DNA from: Chryseobacterium capnotolerans
GTDB taxonomy: Bacteria; Bacteroidota; Bacteroidia; Flavobacteriales; Weeksellaceae
Direction of reading: 5' to 3'
Length of the DNA: 64,000 nucleotides
Assembly (NCBI RefSeq): GCF_021278965.1
Contig: NZ_CP065589.1
Coordinates: forward strand, 3,539,001 to 3,603,000
The notes under the pieces: model-generated
Seen by the model: the letters and a program-made list of their open reading frames with translations, nothing else
Told to the model about the DNA's origin: nothing
The model's database searches: none
Program-made: the position numbers and the translations under genes
Part shown: piece after piece, positions 51,530 to 61,237 of the stretch
Position numbering within the stretch: position 1 is the first letter of the stretch
Layout: every line of letters begins with the position of its first letter

Positions 51530-53224
51530 TTAGTTCGCTACTTCAGCTCTCATATCTTTTCCTTTAAATTTCATCGATTGAATGTTGCTTAAAACATTAT
51601 CTTTGAATGTTTTTTCAACTTCGAAGAAAGAGAATTTCTCAAGAATCTCAATATCTCCGATTTCAGCTCTTTTCTTGGTTTTTCCACCAGCAGTAGCTTT
51701 GTTGATAATATCTAAAACATCAAGTTTCTTTAAATGGTCTTTTTTACCAAGATTGAAGAAGAATCTTACCATGTTTTCATCTTTTCTTCTTGGTTTTCCA
51801 CCACGATCTCTGTCTCTTCGCTCTCCTCTATCTCTGTCGCGACCTCTGTCTCTATCTCTATCACGCCCACGGTCTCTTCTTGAGTAATCATCATCTCTGC
51901 TGCTTAACTTCTGCTCAACAAGATCGTGTTTATCTTTGTAATATAAAGCAAGGTCCTTCAATTGGAACTGTAACAACTGGTGTACTAATTCTTCTTTCGT
52001 GAAGTTGCTTAGATCCGGGATTAAGCTGTCATCAAATTCAAAAAGATCTTCGTGTTCTGTAAATAATTTTTCAAAAACACCTCCAACCTGAGCTTTGATA
52101 ATATCTTCTCCTGTAGGAATAAACTTTTCGTTAATCTCAATTTTAGTAGAAGATTTGATTTGCTTCAGCTTTCTGCTTTCCTCAGGCTTGATTAAAGCCA
52201 TAGAAATACCGTCTTTTCCTGCTCTACCTGTTCTTCCACTTCTGTGAACGAATACTTCAGGATCATCAGGTAAAGAGAAGTGAATAACGTGAGTAAGAGA
52301 GTTTACATCTAATCCTCTTGCTGCAACGTCTGTGGCTACAAGGATATCGATATTTTTCAATCTGAATTTCTTCATTACCGTATCTCTCTGCGCTTGAGAA
52401 AGGTCTCCGTGAAGGGCATCAGCTGCATAACCGTTCTGCATTAAGAAATCTGCAACCTCCTGAGTTTCCATTCTTGTTCTACAGAAAATAATGGAATACT
52501 GGTTCGGGTTAGCATCAATTAATCTCTTTAATGCTTCTTTTTTCTGACGGTATCCTACCACATAGTATTCGTGTGTAATGTTCTTCTTCACTTCGTTGAT
52601 AGAACCTACTGAAATACGGTGTGGTTTTGTAAGATAGTTTTTGGAAATTCTTTCCACTTCTTTATTCATCGTAGCCGAGAATAAGAAAGTTTGTTTCGTC
52701 TCCGGAGTTTCGCTTAGAATGGTTTCCAATTCATCCTTGAATCCCATAGAAAGCATTTCATCAGCTTCGTCTAATACTAACCAATGAATCGCAGAAAAGT
52801 CTAAAGCCTTTCTGTTGATAAGGTCAATGACCCTACCTGGAGTTCCCACAATAATCTGTGGCTTATCCTTTAAAGATCTCATCTGATCTACAATACTACT
52901 TCCACCGTAAACTGCAGTAGTTTTGATGTCCATGTATTTAGAATAATTCTTTATGTCTTTAGAAATCTGAAGACATAATTCCCGTGTCGGACAAAGCACC
53001 AATAATTGGATTTTGCGACTCGTATCGTCAATCATATCCAAAATCGGAAGCGAAAACGCTGCTGTTTTGCCTGTCCCTGTCTGCGCAAGTGCGATCAAAT
53101 CGCGAATATCTGAAAGAATGAAAGGGATAGTCTGTTTTTGGATTTCTGTTGGGCTTTCGTAACCCAGTTCGCCAATTGCCTTAAGGATATCAGGACTTAA
53201 ATTGGTTTCCGTAAATAAATTCAT
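51530..53224 (-). CDS. DEAD-box RNA helicase, DeaD/CsdA type
   Basis: A 564-residue helicase. Motifs: ESPTEIQKQ (Q motif), AQTGTGKT, DEAD (VLDEADEM), SAT and HRSGRTGRAG. After the core there is a helical stretch, then an Arg/Asp/Gly repeat (residues 449-484) and a DbpA-type RNA-binding domain (485-564) starting MVRFFFNLGKKD. This fold acts in cold-shock and ribosome assembly. A -7 box is at 53245-53252. The RD/RG repeat is unusual in its regular alternation. Confidence 0.93.
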   Translation of the reverse strand: MNLFTETNLSPDILKAIGELGYESPTEIQKQTIPFILSDIRDLIALAQTGTGKTAAFSLPILDMIDDTSRKIQLLVLCPTRELCLQISKDIKNYSKYMDIKTTAVYGGSSIVDQMRSLKDKPQIIVGTPGRVIDLINRKALDFSAIHWLVLDEADEMLSMGFKDELETILSETPETKQTFLFSATMNKEVERISKNYLTKPHRISVGSINEVKKNITHEYYVVGYRQKKEALKRLIDANPNQYSIIFCRTRMETQEVADFLMQNGYAADALHGDLSQAQRDTVMKKFRLKNIDILVATDVAARGLDVNSLTHVIHFSLPDDPEVFVHRSGRTGRAGKDGISMALIKPEESRKLKQIKSSTKIEINEKFIPTGEDIIKAQVGGVFEKLFTEHEDLFEFDDSLIPDLSNFTKEELVHQLLQFQLKDLALYYKDKHDLVEQKLSSRDDDYSRRDRGRDRDRDRGRDRDRGERRDRDRGGKPRRKDENMVRFFFNLGKKDHLKKLDVLDIINKATAGGKTKKRAEIGDIEILEKFSFFEVEKTFKDNVLSNIQSMKFKGKDMRAEVAN

Positions 53225-53244
53225 TAACTATTTTAAAATTTTTG

Positions 53245-53252
53245 CAAAGATA
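53245..53252 (-). promoter_or_regulatory. Promoter -7 box (TATCTTTG) of the DeaD-like gene
   Basis: TATCTTTG on the minus strand fits TAnnTTTG and ends 20 bases before the ATG. The 226-base space 53225-53451 is AT-rich and holds nothing else I can name, apart from the promoter of the divergent efflux operon, which I cannot locate. Confidence 0.45.
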
Positions 53253-53451
53253 CAATAAATATTTGACTTGTTTTTGAATAAAGTTTTAAATATACAAACT
53301 TAAATTCATAATCTTTTAATATATTTTTAATATTTTAAAAATTAAACGTAATAAAATAAGCTCCAGGTTAAAAATTTGTTAAACATTAGTTTTTTTTATT
53401 AAATTGGATTGATTTTTTCTGGATTATTTATGAATTTTCAAAAACAAAACG

Positions 53452-54763
53452 ATGAAACGCAAATTTTTCTTTTTGATATTCTCATTGATAACGCTTGAAA
53501 TATTTGCTCAAACACCCAATTACCCTACTCGCTGGACTCTGGATAATTGTATTGAATATGCAAAGGAGAACAATATTTCCATCAATTCATTAAGGCTTTC
53601 AAAAAATTCAGCTCAGCAGGATCTGCTTCAGGCTAAAGAAGCAAAATATCCTAACCTCAACGGAACAATTTCACAAGGTCTTTTTTCTCTTAACGGGAAT
53701 GACGGGCTTCATCTCACCGGAGCACAAACCCAAAGTATGGGCGCCAATTCTTCTATGACCCTTTACCATGCCAATTATATTAAAAATAATGAATCTTCAA
53801 AAAAATCTACTGGTTCAGATGGCCGATTTATCTGTACAGGAATCTGAAAATAATATCACCTTAAACATCACTCAAGCCTATCTGAATATTTTAATGAACG
53901 AGGAAAATCTCATTTCTCTGGAAAACGTTTTAAAAACCACCCAAACCCAGTTAAAACAAGGAGATCAGCTTTATAAGGCAGGGAGTCTTTCCAAACTCAA
54001 TTATCTTCAGATTCAGTCACAGGTTGCACAGGATCAATATAATTTAACCTCAGCTCAGAATAATTTACGGACAAATATTGTTAATCTAAAGCAAATTCTA
54101 CAATTGCCTACCAATTATGATTTCCAGATCGTAAAACCAGACAGTATTATTGTAGATAACCAGCTAAAACCTTTGCAAGACGTTCAAAGTCTCGCTCAAA
54201 ATCAACGTCCTGAAGTAAAATATGGAGAATTGAATGTGGAAAACTCCAATACCAGTCTTAAGATGGCCCAGGCTTCTATTCAGCCCACCCTGAGTGTGGT
54301 AGGAAATATTTCAACCAATTATTCTAATGGGAGCGGATCCTATTTCAATCAATTAGGTAACAACTTCTATATGCCTATCGGATTAAGCCTTGGAATTCCG
54401 CTCTACAACAACAGGATCTACAAAACCCAGATTGAAAAATCAAAAATTGCCATAGAACAGGCTAATCTTGATCTTCAAAACACCAAAACAGTTCTCAATC
54501 AACAGATCGAACAATCTTATATCAATCTGCAAAATGCGGTATCGCAATATGATTCTGCTTCCAAACAAATGAATATCAGCAAACAGAGTTACGACATTGT
54601 AAATGCCCAAATGAAAATAGGCAGTATTGATTATGTACAGCTTCAACAGCAGCGATTGCTTTACATTCAATCTATTCAAAATTATCTGCAGGCTAAATAT
54701 ACTGCAGTTCTCAATAAACAGATTTACGAATTTTATGCAGGTAACCCTATAAATCTAAAATAA
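53452..54763 (+). CDS. TolC-like outer-membrane efflux protein, frameshifted
   Basis: Frames 53452-53847 and 53768-54763 are one TolC family protein of about 437 residues with a Sec signal (ending IFAQ). The helical hairpin repeats have KNSAQQDLLQAKEAKYP and LNITQAYLNIL. Removing one base of the A7 run at 53799-53805 joins them through KNLLVQMADLSVQESENN. The product forms the outer-membrane channel of the following MacAB-like pump. It stops 3 bases before the adaptor gene. The break is probably a sequencing error. Confidence 0.88.
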
Positions 54764-54766
54764 ACT

Positions 54767-56026
54767 ATGAAAACAAAGAATAAAAAATGGTTGTATTGGG
54801 TTGTAGGCGGCATCATTGTTATAGGTGCAGCCTGGTTTTTCTTCATCAGAGAAAAAGAAATAAAAATCCAACTGGAAACGGTAAAACCTGAAATGGGAGA
54901 AATTTCAAACTCCATCACCGCTACTGGAACCATTCAACCGGTAGATACCGTTGCAGTAGGTACTCAGGTATCAGGAATCATCAAAAATATTTATGTAGAT
55001 TTTAATTCTACGGTAAAAAAGGGACAGCTTTTAGCGACTTTAGATCCGGATCTTCTCAAATTTCAATCTGAACAGTACCAATCTAATCTACAAAATGCAA
55101 AAAGCAACCTTGCTTATAACGAAATTAATATCAACCGACAGTCACAACTCTATAAGGTGGGAGCTATCAGTAAAGCAGACTATGATAATGCCACCAATCA
55201 ATACAATATGGCCAAAGCACAAGTAGGTACCGTAACCGCTCAACTTTCCACTGCCAACAAAAACCTGTCGCTTACCAATATTTATTCTCCGATAGATGGC
55301 ACAGTTCTTAACAGAAATGTGAGTGAAGGACAAACTGTAGCATCCAGCTTCAGTACTCCTACTCTATTCAGTATTGCTAAGGATTTGACGAAAATGAGAG
55401 TTCGCGCCTCCGTAGATGAAGCTGACATTGGAAATGTAAAGGTCGGACAGAAAGCCACTTTTACCGTAGATGCTTTTCCTGATGAAATATTCAATGGAGA
55501 AGTTTCTGAAGTCCGGCTCCATCCTACCGTTTCATCGAATGTTGTCAATTATACGACCATCATTAATGCAGACAACTCTGGCTTGAAATTAAAACCAGGA
55601 ATGACGGCAAACATTACCATTTACACACAGGTTTTAGAGAACGTGATGAAAATACCTGCTGCTGCAACCAGCTTCAGACCAGATAGCCTGGTTATTCAAA
55701 AATACAAAATCAGCTCCTCATTTGCCAAATCCCACGAAAAAGGACAAAGGAAAAAGCAAGGGATAAAAGGTGCAGACAAAAAAAGTGAAGCCGGAGTATG
55801 GGTCCTTGCTAAAGACAGTACTCTGTCCCGTAAAAAGATTAAAACCGGAATGGATAGCGATACCGAAATACAAGTGATTTCAGGTTTAGATAAGAATGAC
55901 AATATCATTACAGGCTACAAATTGTTATCTAAAAAATCTTCAGGCGGACAGGCAAAAAGTCCGTTCATGCCTCAGAGAAGAGGTGGCGGAAACAATAAAG
56001 GAGGAGGTGGCAGCGGGCCTAGATAA
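54767..56026 (+). CDS. Periplasmic adaptor subunit, MacA-like
   Basis: A 419-residue membrane-fusion protein: one N-terminal helix (about 9-27), a barrel-sandwich domain with GTQVSGIIKNIYVDFNSTVK and a helical hairpin with KVGAISKADYDNATNQYN, then the beta-barrel domain. It ends in a low-complexity Gly/Arg-rich tail (GGGNNKGGGGSG). It links the MacB-like pump and the TolC-like channel. Substrates are unknown; macrolides, peptides or siderophores are the family range. Confidence 0.9.
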   Translation: MKTKNKKWLYWVVGGIIVIGAAWFFFIREKEIKIQLETVKPEMGEISNSITATGTIQPVDTVAVGTQVSGIIKNIYVDFNSTVKKGQLLATLDPDLLKFQSEQYQSNLQNAKSNLAYNEININRQSQLYKVGAISKADYDNATNQYNMAKAQVGTVTAQLSTANKNLSLTNIYSPIDGTVLNRNVSEGQTVASSFSTPTLFSIAKDLTKMRVRASVDEADIGNVKVGQKATFTVDAFPDEIFNGEVSEVRLHPTVSSNVVNYTTIINADNSGLKLKPGMTANITIYTQVLENVMKIPAAATSFRPDSLVIQKYKISSSFAKSHEKGQRKKQGIKGADKKSEAGVWVLAKDSTLSRKKIKTGMDSDTEIQVISGLDKNDNIITGYKLLSKKSSGGQAKSPFMPQRRGGGNNKGGGGSGPR

Positions 56027-56066
56027 TAGGAGTTCCAATATCCGGCAAATCTAAAAACGACAAGTC

Positions 56067-56816
56067 ATGACAGAAAAAATTCTTGATATTATGGATCTGA
56101 AAAGGGAATTCAGGATGGGTGAAGAGATTGTTCATGCCCTGAAAGGGGTTACTTTTTCGGTAGAGAGAGGTGAGTTCGTAACCATTATGGGAAGCAGCGG
56201 TTCAGGAAAATCTACTTTACTGAATATTCTGGGCTGCCTGGATAAGCCTTCCAGTGGCGACTATATTCTTGATGGAGTCAATGTTAAAAATCTTGACCGT
56301 GACGAACTGGCTGTTTTGAGAAATCAAAAAATAGGTTTTGTATTTCAGGCATACAATCTTCTTCCCAGAACTACGGCAAGGGAAAATGTGGAACTTCCTC
56401 TTCTTTATAACGCTAAAATTTCAACAGAAGAAAGGCATAAAAGATCCTTAGATGCTTTAACGGCTGTAAAATTAGAAAGCAGAGTCGATCATCTTCCTAA
56501 TCAGATGTCCGGCGGACAGCAGCAAAGAGTGGCTATTGCCCGTGCCCTAGTGAATGAACCTGTTATGATTCTGGCGGATGAAGCTACCGGAAATCTTGAT
56601 ACCAGAACATCGTACGAGATCATGGCACTCATGCAAGATCTTCATAAACAGGGACGAACCATCGTTTTTGTAACCCATGAGCCAGATATTGCCACTTTTA
56701 GCAGCAGAACTGTAACATTAAGAGACGGAAAAGTAATTAAAGACATTAAAAACGATAATATAAAGTCAGCCAGAGAAGCCCTTGATAATCTACCTGTCAA
56801 TGATGACTATCAATAA
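56067..56816 (+). CDS. ABC transporter ATPase, MacB/LolD-like
   Basis: A 249-residue ATPase of the MacB/LolD type. Walker [10 protein letters not shown] (about 40-48), signature [15 protein letters not shown], Walker [12 protein letters not shown]. In E. coli MacB this domain is fused to the permease; here they are separate proteins, the usual form in Bacteroidota. It starts 40 bases after the adaptor and 22 bases before the permease gene. Confidence 0.92.
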   Translation: MTEKILDIMDLKREFRMGEEIVHALKGVTFSVERGEFVTIMGSSGSGKSTLLNILGCLDKPSSGDYILDGVNVKNLDRDELAVLRNQKIGFVFQAYNLLPRTTARENVELPLLYNAKISTEERHKRSLDALTAVKLESRVDHLPNQMSGGQQQRVAIARALVNEPVMILADEATGNLDTRTSYEIMALMQDLHKQGRTIVFVTHEPDIATFSSRTVTLRDGKVIKDIKNDNIKSAREALDNLPVNDDYQ

Positions 56817-56838
56817 TTTTCATTAAAAATCTACTGCA

Positions 56839-58068
56839 ATGAACCTATCAAATCTCTTTAGAATCGCCTGGAAAGCGCTTTTAAGAAATAAGCTTCGTGC
56901 ATTTTTAACGATGCTCGGGATCATTATTGGTGTTGCGTCGGTAATTGCCATGACTGCCATTGGTGAAGGTTCTAAAAAAAGCATCAGCGACCAGCTTTCT
57001 TCAATGGGTTCCAATATGATTACCATTCGGCCTACCAGTAATGTGAATGTTTCCGGAGGAGCAAGAATAGGAGCTTCCGGACTACAAACCTTAAAGCCGC
57101 AGGATGCTGAAGCCATTTCCAAAGGAGCCCCGGATGTTTCTTATGTTTCTCCGGCTGTACAAACCAATGGACAATCCATCAATGGACCTAATAACTGGCC
57201 TACTCAATTGCAGGGTGTCAATGAGGAATATTTTCAGATCAGGGACTGGAATGTAGCCAATGGCAACCTTTTTACCAGAAAAGACGTTACTTCTTCCAAT
57301 AAAGTCTGCCTCATAGGACAAACTGTTTATACGAATCTGTTCCCCAACGGAGAAGATCCAATAGGAAGTGTTATAAGATTCAATAAAGTCCCTATGAAAA
57401 TCATTGGAGTTCTTTCTCCAAAAGGATCCAATGCATTCGGGCAGGATCAGGATGATGTCATTATTGCCCCTTTTAATACGGTTCAAAGAAGATTTTTAGG
57501 AATTACTTATGTACAGACTGTTTACGCTTCCTCTACGAATGCAAACACTTCACAACAAGCTACTGATCAGGTCTCAGAAATTTTACGAAAACAACATAAG
57601 CTGCCGGCTGATGGTAGTAACGACGATTTCAGTGTAAGAACCCAGGCGGAACTGATCTCTACCATGAGTTCTACCAGCCAGCTTCTGACTGTACTGCTTT
57701 CGGCAATTGCAGGGATTTCACTTATTGTAGGAGGAATCGGGATTATGAATATCATGTATGTTTCTGTCACTGAAAGAACTAAAGAAATAGGTTTAAGAAT
57801 GTCAATTGGAGCCAGAGGAAAAGATATTTTGTACCAATTTTTGATTGAGGCTGTACTCATCAGTATTACCGGAGGAATTCTGGGCGTCATCCTGGGTGTT
57901 CTCACCTCGGAACTGGTCACTTTCTTCCTTTCGTGGCCAACCTTCATTACCGAATCATCTATTATCATTTCATTCATCGTTTGTGCCGTAACCGGTGTAT
58001 TTTTCGGATACTATCCTGCCCTAAAAGCATCAAAACTGGATCCTATTGAGGCATTGAGATATGAATAG
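56839..58068 (+). CDS. ABC transporter permease, MacB-like
   Basis: A 409-residue permease with one N-terminal helix (RAFLTMLGIIIGVASVIAM), a large periplasmic MacB_PCD domain (about 60-270), and three C-terminal helices in an FtsX domain (about 280-400). It ends LDPIEALRYE, the usual MacB end. It powers mechanotransmission export with the upstream ATPase, adaptor and TolC-like channel. Confidence 0.92.
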   Translation: MNLSNLFRIAWKALLRNKLRAFLTMLGIIIGVASVIAMTAIGEGSKKSISDQLSSMGSNMITIRPTSNVNVSGGARIGASGLQTLKPQDAEAISKGAPDVSYVSPAVQTNGQSINGPNNWPTQLQGVNEEYFQIRDWNVANGNLFTRKDVTSSNKVCLIGQTVYTNLFPNGEDPIGSVIRFNKVPMKIIGVLSPKGSNAFGQDQDDVIIAPFNTVQRRFLGITYVQTVYASSTNANTSQQATDQVSEILRKQHKLPADGSNDDFSVRTQAELISTMSSTSQLLTVLLSAIAGISLIVGGIGIMNIMYVSVTERTKEIGLRMSIGARGKDILYQFLIEAVLISITGGILGVILGVLTSELVTFFLSWPTFITESSIIISFIVCAVTGVFFGYYPALKASKLDPIEALRYE

Positions 58069-58169
58069 TTTTATGTAAATTTGGATAGCGTTGCCCAGTA
58101 AGGTTTTCGAATTTCAGGATAATGAAATTTGGGATTGCAATTCATAAAATTAACAAACACCAACAAAAT

Positions 58170-58835
58170 ATGTCAGCCAGCATTTCTTCCAAAACCTTCG
58201 ATTTTCTTAGGAAACTAAGCAAAAATAACAATCGTGATTGGTTTACTGAAAATAAAAATCTATATACGGAATCTCAGTCCAATGTCATTGAATTTTTAGA
58301 TGGTTTGATAAAGGAAATGTCTGAATTTGATGAAGAGCTTGCCAAGATAGACAGTAAAAAATCATTATTCAGAATTTACAGAGATACTCGATTCTCAAAG
58401 GACAAGTCACCTTATAAAACCAACTTCGGAGCATCTTTGGGAATGGGAAAAGGAAATCAAAAAGGCGGGTATTATCTTCATATGGAACCTGGCAAATCTT
58501 TTCTGGCTGGTGGAATTTATATGCCTGAATCTTCTGTATTGAAAGAAGTAAGAAAAGAAATTTCTCTATATGGTGATGATTTTCTTAAAATTTTAAATCA
58601 TAAAGATTTTAAAAAACATTTCCCTGAGTTGGATCAGGATGATAAATTGAAGAAAGTCCCTCAGGGTTTTGAAAAGGAAGATCCTATGGCGGAATATCTA
58701 AAGCTTAAAAACTTTATTGTAGTGTACCCGCTCAAAGACGAAGAGATTTTAGATAAAAATGCGATAAAGAATCTCACTAAGATTTTCAAGCTTATGAAGC
58801 CGTTTAATGATTTCCTGAATACCCCTTTTCATTAA
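58170..58835 (+). CDS. DUF2461 domain protein
   Basis: A 221-residue protein of the DUF2461 (TIGR02453) family: FDFLRKLSKNNNRDWF at the start, FRIYRDTRFSKDKSPYKTNFG, then GGYYLHMEPGKSFLAGGIYMP. The open frame runs to 58122, but MSASISSKTFDFL at 58170 fits the family length. Function unknown. It is convergent with the PD-(D/E)XK gene, with a partial hairpin in the 38-base gap. Confidence 0.88.
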   Translation: MSASISSKTFDFLRKLSKNNNRDWFTENKNLYTESQSNVIEFLDGLIKEMSEFDEELAKIDSKKSLFRIYRDTRFSKDKSPYKTNFGASLGMGKGNQKGGYYLHMEPGKSFLAGGIYMPESSVLKEVRKEISLYGDDFLKILNHKDFKKHFPELDQDDKLKKVPQGFEKEDPMAEYLKLKNFIVVYPLKDEEILDKNAIKNLTKIFKLMKPFNDFLNTPFH

Positions 58836-58873
58836 TTCTAAAAAACAAATCACTAAAATAATACCCTATTCAA

Positions 58874-60148
58874 TTACCGAACAGGGTTATCATGATCTAT
58901 CTCTTTAAAAAGGCTTTCTACCTGATCATTTCTTAATGCTTCAAAAACCTCTTTTATGTTTTTTAATATTGCTTCTTCGTTATTGGCTTTCCAGATAAAT
59001 TCTTCGTATGTGTCAAATTTCATTTCTGAATTTTGAGAATACTCCATGATATAATTATCATTTCTCCCCAATGTGCCATCTATAAAATTAAAATGCTGCT
59101 GTAGAAGGTCACAAAACCTTTCTTTGTACTGTTTTTTAATTTTACCACCTGCACCTTTCCATATTGTCAAACCAATTTCCCATTCATAGACTAACGCGAT
59201 ATCATTCCAGCCATTATTAAGATTAAACCTTAGATCATCATTATTTGCTCTATAAAAACACCAGCCTGAATCAGCTGCCAATGTACTAAGCTTTTTGGCA
59301 AAGTCATCACTCCAATTTTTAATCAAGCCATCTTTATATTGGCACATTTCTATAAAGCTATTCCATTTTTCTTCATTGTTATTCAACTCTTCTTTAAGTC
59401 CTTCCATAAAAAAATCGTTTTTAAAACGGGTGTTATCCCAAAATTGTAAATAATCCTCAATATAAAGTTTCAACCGGTGCTTTTCATGTAAGGATTCTGC
59501 GTTGATGCAGTCTCTAAGCCAACTTTTTATATCCTCAAAATAAGTCCAATTTGTAATGAATCCTTTTTCTTTATTGATTATTGGATACTCCAGCTTGATA
59601 AAGTCAGGTTTTAGGATCGAAATTTCAGAAACAAACTTATCTGTATAACCGCTTGTAAGGTAAATGATCCTGCATTTTGACCGATCTTGTGATTTCTCCA
59701 GATCACGATCAAAAAAACCATAGATATGTTCATACCAATATCTATACAGCTGATTATGCTGATCTACAGCCTCATTGGATTTATTTTCAATGACAATACT
59801 GATTTTTTCAGAACCGATGATACTGATTGCTTTAATCACAATATCTGCATTTCGATCTTCCGTAGTAACTCTCCATTTGTATTGGTCAATAGGATGATTA
59901 AGTTGCAGCCCATCTATCTTTTCCAAAAATTTATTTAAAAACAACTTTCCTTGCCCATGAGATTCTTCAGGGTCAAGAAAAAATGCTAAAAGCTTAGTGT
60001 GCTTTGTTTCGGAAATACCAAAAACTGAATGGATAAGGTTAAAAGAATTGAATTCAATTCCTTCTATCTTTTTACGGTTAAAATTATCTTCAAGAGATTG
60101 ATAGTATTGTAATAGCTGAATGATTGTTTCAGAATCCGAGTTTTTCAT
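58874..60148 (-). CDS. PD-(D/E)XK nuclease superfamily protein
   Basis: A 424-residue protein whose N-terminal half has the PDDEXK_4 pattern: ISETKHTKLLAFFLDPEESHG (as conserved Glu and helical part), Asp in EDRNADIVI, then VIENKS (ExK) and the QLYRYW helix. These are the acidic and Lys residues of a restriction-like nuclease. The C-terminal half (about 240-424) has a Trp/Asn-rich beta pattern of unknown role. It stands alone, without a methylase or helicase nearby. A TATCTTTG -7 box is at 60166-60173. A defence or repair role is inference. Confidence 0.75.
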   Translation of the reverse strand: MKNSDSETIIQLLQYYQSLEDNFNRKKIEGIEFNSFNLIHSVFGISETKHTKLLAFFLDPEESHGQGKLFLNKFLEKIDGLQLNHPIDQYKWRVTTEDRNADIVIKAISIIGSEKISIVIENKSNEAVDQHNQLYRYWYEHIYGFFDRDLEKSQDRSKCRIIYLTSGYTDKFVSEISILKPDFIKLEYPIINKEKGFITNWTYFEDIKSWLRDCINAESLHEKHRLKLYIEDYLQFWDNTRFKNDFFMEGLKEELNNNEEKWNSFIEMCQYKDGLIKNWSDDFAKKLSTLAADSGWCFYRANNDDLRFNLNNGWNDIALVYEWEIGLTIWKGAGGKIKKQYKERFCDLLQQHFNFIDGTLGRNDNYIMEYSQNSEMKFDTYEEFIWKANNEEAILKNIKEVFEALRNDQVESLFKEIDHDNPVR

Positions 60149-60165
60149 ATTATATTAGCTAATAA

Positions 60166-60173
60166 CAAAGATA
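60166..60173 (-). promoter_or_regulatory. Promoter -7 box (TATCTTTG) of the PD-(D/E)XK gene
   Basis: TATCTTTG on the minus strand is a TAnnTTTG match 18 bases before the start codon. The 284-base space 60149-60433 holds this and the divergent promoter at 60405-60412; I see nothing else in it. Confidence 0.45.
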
Positions 60174-60404
60174 ATCCTTTATCAAAATTTTCCTATACTC
60201 TTCCCTATTTTTTAGCAAAACAAAGATTAAGGGCAATAGAGAAACACCTGACAGCCTTACAACATTCTATCCTACAAGGCGTTTCTGTGACAAATTTAAA
60301 ATTCATTATGATTCAGCTTCTTATAAAACAGACTACAAAGTCTACCAATTGAAAATCAACCTATTATATTTAACATTTTTTAAGAAAAGTTTTACATTTT
60401 TGCT

Positions 60405-60412
60405 TATCTTTG
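60405..60412 (+). promoter_or_regulatory. Promoter -7 box (TATCTTTG) of the FkbM gene
   Basis: TATCTTTG fits TAnnTTTG and ends 22 bases before the ATG at 60434. It excludes the longer open frame starting at 60410. Confidence 0.5.
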
Positions 60413-60433
60413 CTGTTCGTCAAAAAGCCAAGG

Positions 60434-61228
60434 ATGTCTTTATACCAAAAAATTGCAGAAAAGCTACAATATATAAGTCCGGATTTTTATAAAAAAAGAT
60501 ATTTTAAGACCCTAAACAATCTTAATAAAGATAATTTTTCGGAACGCAATGTAGAACCGGAACTGGTATGGATCAAAGAATACCTTCCTAAAAACGCTGT
60601 GATATTGGATATTGGTGCCAATGTAGGAACTTTCCTATATCAATTGGAAAATAAGCTGAATCATGAGCATATTTATGCTTTTGAGCCTAATAAAAAGCTT
60701 TACATCAGGTTAAAAAGACTGTTTCCAAGGATGCGGGTACTTCCATTGGCACTTTCTGACGAAAATACGATAGCGGAATTCAAAGTTCCTATTATCAACG
60801 GGAAAACCATTGCTTCCCGCGGTACTTTAAATACTTCTTACAAAGAAAAAGGCGAAGAGAAAAGCTATACTGAGAAGGTTAAGGTTATCAAGCTAGACGA
60901 ATGGGCAGCCATAGAACATTTCAGCAGACTTGATTTTATTAAAATAGATGTTGAAGGCAATGAAATAAAGACTCTTTCGGGAGCTAAAGAAACCATCAAA
61001 CAGTTTATGCCTACCTTAATGGTTGAGATGGAACAAAGGCATCACCAAACACCCATATGGAATGAAATCTCTGAAGTGAAAAACTGGGGATATGAAGTAA
61101 AGTACCTGAACAGGAACAGCTTTACCTTAGAAAGCCTTACAGAAGATATTCTATTACAAAATACAAACGACGAAAAAAATAAAACTCAGTACATCAACAA
61201 TATTATTTTTATACCTAAAAACCCTTAA
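60434..61228 (+). CDS. FkbM family SAM-dependent methyltransferase
   Basis: A 264-residue methyltransferase. SAM-binding motif I is VILDIGANVGTF, motif II is YAFEPNKK, and the catalytic-region segment is LDFIKIDVEGNEI, all typical of FkbM. Such enzymes often methylate sugars in surface polysaccharides. It is 9 bases before a flippase gene, which supports a role in glycan modification. Confidence 0.9.
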   Translation: MSLYQKIAEKLQYISPDFYKKRYFKTLNNLNKDNFSERNVEPELVWIKEYLPKNAVILDIGANVGTFLYQLENKLNHEHIYAFEPNKKLYIRLKRLFPRMRVLPLALSDENTIAEFKVPIINGKTIASRGTLNTSYKEKGEEKSYTEKVKVIKLDEWAAIEHFSRLDFIKIDVEGNEIKTLSGAKETIKQFMPTLMVEMEQRHHQTPIWNEISEVKNWGYEVKYLNRNSFTLESLTEDILLQNTNDEKNKTQYINNIIFIPKNP

Positions 61229-61237
61229 AACAACTTT

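Noticed and set aside
51582..51887. Ser/Leu/Arg-rich open frame opposite the DeaD-like helicase
   Set aside because: It is the complement of the Arg-Asp-Gly repeat; its repetitive text comes from the codon pattern of the real gene.
58836..58888. Terminator between DUF2461 and the PD-(D/E)XK gene
   Set aside because: The ACCCT-TTC / GAA-AGGGT pairing has a mismatch, overlaps the stop codon of the nuclease gene and lacks a good T run; too weak to list.
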